NCBI GenBank assembly: GCA_933228675.1
Contig: OW121744.1
Span: forward strand, 23,710,640 to 23,774,639
Direction: 5' to 3'
Origin: Stomorhina lunata
Taxonomy: Eukaryota; Arthropoda; Insecta; Diptera; Rhiniidae
Length of the DNA stretch: 64,000 nucleotides
Shown: in pieces, positions 55,906 through 64,000 of the stretch
Layout of the letters: each line of letters begins with the position of its first letter
How positions within the stretch are numbered: position 1 is the first letter of the stretch
Made by a program: the position numbers and the translations under genes
The notes under the pieces: generated by a model
Told to the model about the DNA's origin: nothing
Seen by the model: only the letters and a program-made list of their open reading frames with translations
Database searches by the model: none

Positions 55906-57700
55906 TTTTTCGAGATAAAAATTTTATAAAATTTTTTTCGAGATAAAAATTTTATAGAAAATTTTTTGAGATACAAATTTTTCGGTGTAAAAAATTTACA
56001 TAGAAAATTTTTTAAAATAAAATTTTTCTAAACAAAAATTTATTTTGGAGAATTTTCTATGCAAAATTTTTATTTTGAAAAATTTTCTATGTAAATTTTT
56101 TACACCGAAAAATTTTCTATAAAATTTTTATCTCGAAAAATTTTCTATAAAATTTTTATCTCGAAAAATTTTCTATAAAATTTTTATATCGAAAATTTTT
56201 TTTTATAAAATTTTTATATCAAAAATTGTTTTATAAAATTCTTATATCAAAAAATTTTAATTAAAATTTTTGTATCGGAAAATTTTCTATACATTTTTTC
56301 TAAAAAAAAATTTTCTATAAAATTTTTCTATAAAAATTTCTATAAAATTTTTCTATAAAAATTTCTATAAAATTTTTCTATAAAAATTTTCTATAAAATT
56401 TTTCTATAAAAATTTTTCTATAAAAATTTTCTATAAAATTTTTATATGAAAAATGTTTTTAAAAAATGTTCATATCGAAAAAATTTTTATAAAATTTTTA
56501 TATAAAATTTTTATCTCGAAAAATTTTCTATAAAATTTTTATATCGAAAATTTTTTTTATAAAATTTTTATATCGAAAATTGTTTTATAAAATTCTTATA
56601 TCAAAAAATTTTAATTAAAACTTTTGTATCGGAAAATTTTCTATACATTTTTTCTAAAAAAAAAAATTTCTATAAAATGTTTCTATAAAAATTTCTATAA
56701 AATTTTTCTATAAAAATTTTCTATAAAATTTTTACATAAAAAATGTTTTTAAAAAATGTTCATATCGAAAAAAATTTTTATATCAAAAAATTTTCCTAAA
56801 ATGTTTATATCAAAAAATTTTCTTTAAAATTTTTATATCAAAAATTTTCTATAAATTTTTAATATAAAAAATTTTCTATAAAATTTTTATATCGAAAAAT
56901 TTTCTGTAACATTATCATATCAAAAAATTTTATTAAAAACGTTTATATCGAAAAATTTTCTATAAAATTTTTATATCGAAAAATTTTTATTTTGAAAAAT
57001 TTTCTATGTAAAATTTTTATTTTGAAAAATTTTTATCTCGAAAAATTTTCTATAAAATTTTTATATCGAAAATTTTTTTATAAAATGATTATATCGAAAA
57101 TTCTTTTATACAATTTTTATATCGAAATTTTTTTTTTTAATTTTTGTATCGGAATATTTTCTATAAAATTTTTCTATCGAAAAATTTTCTATAAAATGTC
57201 TATATCGAAAAATTTTATGTAAAATTTTTATATCGAAAAATTTTCTAAAAAATAAAAAATTCTTGTATCAAAAAATTAAAAAAAAAAATATTTTAAAAAA
57301 TTTTTTATGTAAAATTTTTATTTAAAAAAATTTTCTATGTAAATTTTTTATAAAATTTTACACCGATAAATTTTTATCTCGAAAAATTTTCTATAAAATT
57401 TTTATCTCGAAAATTTTATAAAAAAAATTGGAAATTTTTTTTATAAATTTTTTTTATTGAAAAATGTTCTATAAAATTTTTATACCGAAAAATTTTCTAA
57501 AAAAAATTTATATTTAAAAATTTTCTATGTACTTTTATTTTGAAAAAAATTTTAATGTAAAATTTATATAGAAAAATTTTCTGTGTAAAATTTTTGTAAC
57601 GAAAAATTTCGTACCGAAAAATCAAAAAATTTTCTTTTAAATTTTTTATGGGCATGAAAATGCCGAAAAAATTTTTATATCGAAAATTTTTTTCAAATTT
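55906..57700. repeat. 28-bp A/T array containing an orientation switch
   Basis: From 55911 to about 56030 monomers read CGAGATAAAAATTTTATAG with AAAATTTTT, minus-oriented. From about 56063 they read TTTTTATCTCGAAAAA with TTTTCTATAAAA, plus-oriented. The two sides form an inverted repeat of about 100 to 117 bp sharing the rare CGGTGTAAAAAATTTACATA/TATGTAAATTTTTTACACCG variant, centred near 56045. Further on, a block is duplicated with a 354-bp offset (TTCTTATATCAAAAAATTTT at about 56239 and 56593). The right end degenerates after about 57300. Confidence 0.92.
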
Positions 57701-58054
57701 GCAGGTAGGGATTTCTAAAATTGGCAATAAACGGTCCATAGATACAATTGTAAATTTAATCAAATTTTTTGCGAACAGAAATCGTATTTATTAACTGGGA
57801 CTTTTAAAATTGACCAAAACCGCTTAATTGGTCCATAGAACGATACTTCCGGAGTATAGGTTTCGATCTCTTAAATCTTGATTTCCCTGGATTCTTACGA
57901 GACCATTATCGAAAAATCCTCATCCTGATCAAAAAAATTGTTTCGCATTTCAGCATTTCAGCTCTTACATTTTTGTGAGGTGGGAAAATTTAATAAGAGG
58001 AAAATAGTTTCAGATCCAGAGAGTTTTGTGAGAATTTTTTTAAGACAAATCGAA
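57701..58054. other. AT-rich spacer, no gene seen
   Basis: Non-tandem interruption between two stretches of the same array family, of moderate complexity. No gene is recognised. Confidence 0.5.
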
Positions 58055-58445
58055 AAAATTTCTATAAAATTTTTATATCGAAAATTTTTTTATAAAATGT
58101 TTGTATCGGAAAATTTTCTATAAAATTTTTGTATCGGAAAATTTTCTATAAAATGTTTGTATCGGAAAATTTTCTATAAAATTTTTATATCGGAAAATTT
58201 TCTATAAAATTTTTGTATCGGAAAATTTTCTATAAAAGTTTCATATCAAAAATTTTCAATAAAATTTTGATATCAAACATTTCGTGTAAAATATTTGTAT
58301 CAAAAGTTTTCTAAAAAAAATTTATTTTGAAAACTTTTTTATGTGAAATTTTTATTTTGAAAGATTTTCGATGCAAAATTTGTAGGTTAAAAAATTGTCT
58401 ATGTTAACTTTCTATAAAATTTTTACGCCGAAAAATTTTTAAAAG
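58055..58445 (+). repeat. 28-bp A/T array (GTATCGG variant)
   Basis: About 13 monomers of TTTTTGTATCGGAAAA with TTTTCTATAAAA, the same family as 50-57 kb but homogenised for a CGG variant that is rare elsewhere. Confidence 0.9.
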
Positions 58446-59110
58446 AAATTTAGATTTGAATACAGAATATGACAATTTTTTCCATTCGAAAGTTGCTGAA
58501 ATTCCTGTTTTTACTTAAAACCAAATAATGTAGGGTATTATATAGACGACCATAAATCGACCACTACTTATTAAAAAAAAAAAAACAATCATCATCTGGC
58601 CTCTTGCTAAGTATACCTTCATGGGTTGGTTTGGTCACAGTTTTCTTGGATTTATTTTTAATTGTGGTAACTTTGGTAACTTTCAAAAAATCTTGATATT
58701 TTTATATGCATATCGAAATATTTCTGTTGTATTATTATTTTTTTGAAAATCATCTTAACCATTAATTAGTTAATAAGCTTTAAACTTTTGTTTTTCTCAT
58801 ACAAAAAAAAATATTGAATCATTATATTGAAATTATGAAATAATTTACATAAACAACTAAGTATAATTATTAAAATTCCTGTTTAATATTTAATTGGTAT
58901 CACTTCCCCTTTAATTATCACTAAGACTTTCAATAGAAGAGCTTACGTTTGCTATAGCTGGATAACATATAAAAAGTTAAAGGGTTAAACAAAATTGTCT
59001 AACAAATTCAGACTTTAGAAGTTCTAAAAATATTCGATCTTGTTTCTAATGAGGCAAAATCAAGGTTCGAGAAAAACAGTATCTTATTATATTGTACTGA
59101 ACTTACGCAC
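58446..59110. other. AT-rich spacer, no gene seen
   Basis: Low-copy sequence. A plain A-run lies near 58573. No gene is seen. Confidence 0.5.
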
Positions 59111-59114
59111 ACGC

Positions 59115-59185
59115 AAAAGCCCATACCACCAGAAGCCGAAGAATTTTTGTAGTTTTCGTAAATACCACGATCATTAACGAAATTA
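59115..59185 (+). pseudogene. Mariner-like transposase C-terminal scrap
   Basis: Aligns at both DNA and protein level to the minus-strand sequence at 27660-27720. One frame reads YHQKPKNFCSFRKYHDH and then TAA, against CHQKPMTFCNFRKYHNH and TAA there (13 of 17 residues the same). Preservation of the same frame and stop in both suggests the original C-terminus of that transposase family. Nothing else of the element is visible here. Confidence 0.55.
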
Positions 59186-59264
59186 TGATACTGGTAAATA
59201 AATAATACGATCATTAATGAAATTATGATCGCGGTACAGTAAATATTAACATAGTTTTCTATAG

Positions 59265-59555
59265 ATACATTTTTAATAAAAAAAAATTTTCTATAGAAAA
59301 ATTTTTTATAAAAAAATTTTCTATCGAAAAATTTTTGATAAAAAAATTTTCTATAAAAAAATTTTCTATAAAAAATTTTTGATAAAAAAAAAATTTATAT
59401 AGAAAAATATTGATAGAAAACATTTTTTATAAAAAATTTCCTCAAAAGAAATTTTTTCTATACAAAAATTTTTCATCAAAAAATTTTATAGAAAAATTTC
59501 TGATAAAAAATTTTCTATAGAAAAAAAATAGATAAAATATTTTTCTATATAACAA
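59265..59555 (-). repeat. 30-bp A/T array, minus orientation
   Basis: About nine to ten diverged monomers of TTTTTGATAAAAAAATTTTC and TATAGAAAAA, as at 36.0-36.7 kb. It grades directly into the TAGGAAATTTTTC array. Confidence 0.88.
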
Positions 59556-61450
59556 ATATTCAAAAATTTCTTATTTTTATAGGAAAATTTTCAAAAATTT
59601 CTTATTTTTATAAGAAATTTTTCAATAATTTCTTATTATAAGCAATTTTTATAAATTTTTTTTTATAAGAAATTTTTCAAAGATTTCTTATTTTGATAAG
59701 AAATTTTTCAAAGATTTCTTATTTTTATAAGAAATTTTTCAAAAATTTCTTATTTTTATAAGAAATTTTTCAATAATTTCTTATTTTTATAAGAAATTTT
59801 TCAATAATTTCTTATTTTTATAAGCAATTTTTAAAAAATTTCTTATTTTTATGGGAAATTTTTCAAAAATTTCTTATTTTTATAGGAAATTTTTAAAAAA
59901 TTTCTTATTTTTATAGGAAATTTTTAAAAAATTTATTATTTTTATAGGAAATTTTTCAAAAATTTCTTATTTTTATAGGAAATTTTTCAAAAATTTCTTA
60001 TTTTTATAGGAAATTTTTCAAAAATTTCCTATTTTTATAGGAAATTTTTTAAAAATTTCCTATTTTTATAGGAAATTTTTCAAAAATTTCCTATTTTTAT
60101 AGTAAATTTTTCAAAAATTTCCTATTTTTATAGGAAATTTTTCAAAAATTTCCTATTTTTATAGGAAATTTTTCAAAAATTTCTTATTTTTATAGGAAAT
60201 TTTTCAAAAATTTCTTATTTTTATAGGAAAATTTTCAAAAATTTCTTATTTTTATAAGAAATTTTTCAAAAATTTCTTATTTTTATAAGAAATTTTTCAA
60301 AAATTTCTTATTTTTATAAGAAATTTTTCAAAAATTTCTTATTTTTATAGGAAATTTTTCAAAAATTTCTTATTTTTATAGTAAATTTTAAAAAAATTTC
60401 TTATTTTTATAGGAAATTTTTCAAAAATTTCTTATTTTTATAGGAAATTTTTCAAAAATTTCTTATATTTATAGGAAATTTTTCAAAAATATCTTATTTT
60501 ATTAGTAAATTTTTATTTTTATAGGAAATTTTTAAAAATTTCTTATTTTTATAGGAAAATTTTCAAAAATTTCTTATTTTTATAGGAAATTTTTCAAAAA
60601 TTTCTTATTTTTATAGGAAATTTTTCAAAAATTTATTATTTTTATAGGAAATTTTTCAAAAATTTCTTATTTTTATAGGAAATTTTTCAAAAATTTCTTA
60701 TTTTTATAGGAAATTTTTAAAAAATTTCTTATTTTAATAGGAAATTTTTAAAAAATTTCTTATTTTTATAGGAAATTTTTCAAATATTTCTTATTTTTAT
60801 AGGAAATTTTTCAAAAATTTATTATTTTTATAGGAAATTTTTCAAAAATTTCTTATTTTTATAGGAAATTTTTCAAAAATTTCTTATTTTTATAGGAAAT
60901 TTTTTAAAAATTTCTTATTTTTATAGGAAATTTTTAAAAAATTTCTTATTTTTATGGGAAATTTTTTAAAAATTTCTTATTTTTATAGGAAATTTTTCAA
61001 ATATTTCTTATTTTTATAGGAAATTTTTCAAAAATTTATTATTTTTATAGGAAATTTTTCAAAAATTTATTATTTTTATAAGAAGTTTTTAAAAAATTTC
61101 TTATTTTTATAGGAAATTTTTCAAAAATTTCTTATTTTTATAAGAAATTTTTCAAAAATTTCTTATTTTTATAGGAAATTTTTCAAAAATTTCTTATTTT
61201 TATAGGAAATTTTTCAAAATTTTCTTATTTTTATAGGAAATTTTTCAAAAATTTCTTATTTTTATAGGAAATTTTTCAAAAGTTTCTTATTTTTATAGGA
61301 AATTTTTCAAAAATTTCTTATTTTTATACGAAACTTTTCAAAAATTTCTTATTTTTATAAAAAAATTTTAAAAAATTTCTTATTTTTATAAGAACATTTT
61401 TAAAAATTTCTTATTTTCATAAGAAAATTTTCTTATTTTTATAAAAGATT
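59556..61450 (+). repeat. 31-bp palindromic minisatellite array (TAGGAAATTTTTCAAAAATTT type)
   Basis: About 60 monomers of TTTTTATAGGAAATTTTTC plus AAAAATTTCTTA. Each monomer is an inverted repeat: TAGGAAATTTTT, one C, AAAAATTTCTTA. In sub-blocks the arms are perfectly complementary in two alternative ways. Near 59690-59770 and 60250-60330 both sides carry the AAG/CTT form (TAAGAAA with TTTCTTA), and near 60019-60180 both carry the AGG/CCT form (TAGGAAA with TTTCCTA). The majority form TAGGAAA/TTTCTTA leaves one G-T pair. Its CTATAG core is absent, unlike most other arrays. The same family is seen as a short outlier at 22.2 kb. Confidence 0.95.
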
Positions 61451-61479
61451 TTTATTATAATAGACCATTTTTTAAAAAT

Positions 61480-61735
61480 GTGTTATTTTTCTATAGAAAA
61501 ATTTTTGATAAAAAATTTTTCTAAGAAAAATGTTTGATAAAATTTTTAATGAAAAAATTTTCTATAGAAAAATTTTTGATAAAAAAAAATTTTCTATAGA
61601 AAAATTTTTGATAAAAAAATTTTCTATAGAAAAATTTTTTATAAAAAAATTTTCTATAGAAAAATTTTTTATAAAAAAATTTTCTATAGAATAATTTTTT
61701 ATAAAAAAATTTTCTGTAGAAAAATTGATTAAAAA
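61480..61735 (-). repeat. 30-bp A/T array, minus orientation
   Basis: About eight monomers of the ATCAAA/CTATAG family in reverse orientation, immediately after the TAGGAAA array. With 59265-59555 it brackets that array on both sides in the same orientation. Confidence 0.92.
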
Positions 61736-62779
61736 AAAATCTAACCCCAAACTATAATCTGAGTTCAAGAACGTTTGCAACTTAAAACATTTAGCTACGT
61801 TGGACTTAATGACTAGGTCTCGCCAATTTGATGTGCACTCGCTCGTGGACTCGTTGAAGCAAAAGAGTATAAATATTTTCTGTATTATACTAATTTAATT
61901 AAAGAAAAGGCCAGTACCAGAAGAAAAAAAAAATCAATTTGTGGTAATACAATAAATGGTCGATAATTGGAAACAAAGAGCAGTAGCTACCGGACAGACA
62001 TAAGGCTTAATTTTATAGCGACTTTTTCTTCTGTATAATATATATTTTTTATATATTGAATATTCCACATTAAAATAATGTTTAAGAAAAAAAAAAAACT
62101 TGCATGTAAAATATTGCGCGAAAAAGGTCATAATTGAATTTACAAAAACAAAACTGCTGATTTATATAGAAAATGAAAAATGAATCAAGTGCAAATTATA
62201 AAGAAAAAAAGAATTGTAAGTAATTTTGTAAAAATAATTTAACAAAGATTATATTTGAACTATAACGTGAGCACGTAACCAAGTGTTAATTGCCAATATT
62301 GGTTAAAATGCAAGAAAATAAAGTAAAGCGGTCATTTAAATCGAACAAAGAAGAAAATTATCCTCTACAAAGATGTCGAAAGAAACTTATGTATTTCAAT
62401 GATATGCAAAGGCTTTGAAATGAAATGAAATATTATTTGTATATATGAATTCTTCAGTGATAAAAAACAAAAAACTGTACAAAAAATCAAGAATGGAGTT
62501 GCAACAGTAGCAGCTGAAAATGTTTCAATTACAGACATGATAATCATGGACGAATGGCTGATGGACTGGCTACTTGTTTCAATATATACAAAGAAGAAAC
62601 TGATCGAAAGCTGAATTCGATAAGGTAGATATGGTGGTTTCTTTATGTTACTCCAAACATCCATGAATTCCAATGCAGATTGTTCGGTATGACTAAAATA
62701 GACCCTTTATCAAAGACATTTCAAATTATAAATATATAAAAAGTTGTTGAGATCCCAGTCACAACGAACAAAATCAATC
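61736..62779. other. Low-copy spacer
   Basis: One of the more complex segments, with CGCTCGTGGACTCGTTGAAG near 61839 and a TATAAATA string at 61868. The minus-strand open frame 62365-62673 (102 residues) is hydrophobic by composition and matches no family I recognise. I see no splice-supported gene model and do not call it. Confidence 0.5.
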
Positions 62780-64000
62780 TGTAGAAAAGTTTTTTATACA
62801 AAATTTTTCTAATTATTTTATCAAAAATTTTTCTATAAAAAAATTTTTTATAGAAAATTTTTTTATTGAAAAATTTGTTTAGCAAAAATTTTTCTATAGA
62901 AATTTGTTATCAAAAATTTTAGCAAAAATTTTTCTATCAAAATGTTTTTTTAACAAAAATTTTTCTATAGAAAATTCTTTTATCAAAACTACAGAAATTT
63001 TTAAGCAAAAATTCTTTTATCAAAACACAGAAATTTTTAGCAAAAATGCTTCTATCTAAAAATAGAAAATTTGTTATCAAATTTTTTTTTAGCAAAAATG
63101 TTTCTATCAAAATGTTTTTTTAGCAAAAATTTTCTATAGAAAATTCTTTTATCAAAACTACAAAAATTTTTTTAGCAAAAATTCTTCTGTCTAAAAATTT
63201 TTTTAGCAAAAATTTTTCTATAGAAAATTTCTTTTAGCAAAAATTCTATATCTTTCTTTCTTTATTTCTTTTAGCATAAATTTCTATAGGAATTTTTTTT
63301 AGCAAAAATTTTTCTATAGAAAACTTCTTTTAGCAACAATTCTATATCTTTCTTTCAGCATAAATTTCTATAGGAAATTTTTTTTAGCAAAGATTTGTTT
63401 ATATAGAATATTTTTTTATCAAACGTTTTTCTATTTTTTTTTTGTTATCAAAAGTTTTTCTATTTTTTTTTTTATCAAAAGTTTTTCTATTTTTTGTTTA
63501 CAAAAATTTTTCTATTGAAAATTCTTTCATCAAAAATTTTTCTATTGAAAATTCTTTCATCAAAAATTTTTCTAGAAAAATATTTTTTATCAAAAAATTT
63601 TCTATAAAAATATTTTTTATCAAAAAATTTTCTATAAAAATTTTTTTATCAAAAATTTTTCTATCAAAAATTTTTCTATCAAAAATTTTTCTATCAAAAA
63701 TTTTTCTATCAAAAATTTTTAATTAAAAATTTTTCTATAGAAAAATTTTTTATAGAAAATTATTAAAAAATTTTCTGTAGAACAGTTTTTTATAAAAAAT
63801 TTTTTTATCAAAAAATTTTTTTATCAAAAAATTTTTTTATCAAAAAATTTTTTTATCAAAAAATTTTTTTATAGAAAATTGTTTTATTAAAAATTTTTCT
63901 ATAGAAAATTCTTTTATTAAAAAATTTTTCCATACAAAATGTTATTATCAAAAATTTTTTATGTAGAAAATACTTTTATCAAAAATTGTTCTATAGAAAA
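62780..64000 (+). repeat. 30-bp A/T minisatellite array running off the window end
   Basis: About 40 monomers of the ATCAAA/CTATAG family. The first half is irregular, with a TTTTTTTAGCAAAAA sub-variant (about 62880-63410) and two copies of a TTCTATATCTTTCTTTC-bearing block (about 63244 and 63344). The second half includes a 15-bp sub-period, TCAAAAATTTTTCTA repeated about five times at 63645-63715, showing that half-monomers can amplify on their own. Confidence 0.93.

Noticed and set aside
61855..61900. TATAAATA string as a promoter
   Set aside because: Such strings are expected by chance at this base composition, and nothing downstream looks like a gene.
62365..62673. Minus-strand 102-residue hydrophobic frame
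   Set aside because: No recognisable family, hydrophobicity is expected from the AT composition, and no supporting splice or repeat evidence.

Overview
The window is eukaryotic, extremely AT-rich DNA without a single intact gene that I can support. It reads as a repeat-dense intergenic or giant-intron segment of an insect, most probably a higher fly (Diptera). The evidence is the mix of relics: a decayed I-group non-LTR retrotransposon with reverse transcriptase and RNase H, mariner/Tc1-superfamily transposase fragments, pogo-like miniature elements with TA target duplications, and abundant A/T minisatellites. Species assignment is inference; no host coding exon was recognised.

The dominant feature is a superfamily of short tandem repeats (28 to 31 bp monomers) that fills about 25 kb of the 64 kb. 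Most subfamilies share the palindrome TTTTCTATAGAAAA or a one- or two-base variant of it. Arrays lie at about 1.4-2.9, 5.2-6.5, 7.4-9.8, 10.8-12.5, 14.7-17.2, 22.2-22.5, 26.2-27.7, 36.0-36.7, 40.4-43.1, 43.4-43.7, 50.4-54.5, 55.9-58.4, 59.3-61.7 and 62.8-64.0 kb (running off the end). Orientation flips between arrays, and several show higher-order duplication (241, 354, 454 and about 1,133 bp). Satellites with longer monomers lie at 23.2-24.1 kb (about 180-210 bp), 29.2-31.1 kb (keyed on CATTCCCCTG), 37.5-39.2 kb (about 193 bp) and 44.5-47.3 kb (about 155 bp, with a higher-order unit of about 775 bp).

Between the arrays lie dispersed elements. Family A (349-1145, the opposite-strand copy 32225-33013, and fragments) has inverted ends ATACCCTTCACCAC. 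Family B is found at 20.9, 48.0-49.0 and 54.7 kb. Family D has a 132-bp monomer (4.76-5.04 and 34.5-35.5 kb) and is interleaved with family C (31.1 and 34.7-36.0 kb). There is a 5'-truncated non-LTR element at 18.48-20.38 kb, a tRNA-like element at 21.60-21.67 kb, two pogo-like miniature elements (12923-13069 and 33355-33528), and at least four fragments of one mariner-like transposase family (27.7, 30.1, 34.1 and 59.1 kb).

The most interesting structure is at 33917-34284: two 178-bp arms, complementary at 177 positions plus one G-T pair, separated by 12 bases. I could read the right arm as the catalytic-core part of a mariner-like transposase (GPYFFE, then FQ-D--TCHT) already carrying stop codons. 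It is therefore an inverted duplication of a dead transposase, and if transcribed would form a long double-stranded RNA directed at that transposon family. The remaining stretches (for example 3.1-4.7, 36.7-37.5, 39.2-40.4, 49.0-50.3, 54.9-55.9 and 61.7-62.8 kb) are lower-copy AT-rich sequence with simple repeats, in which I see no gene.
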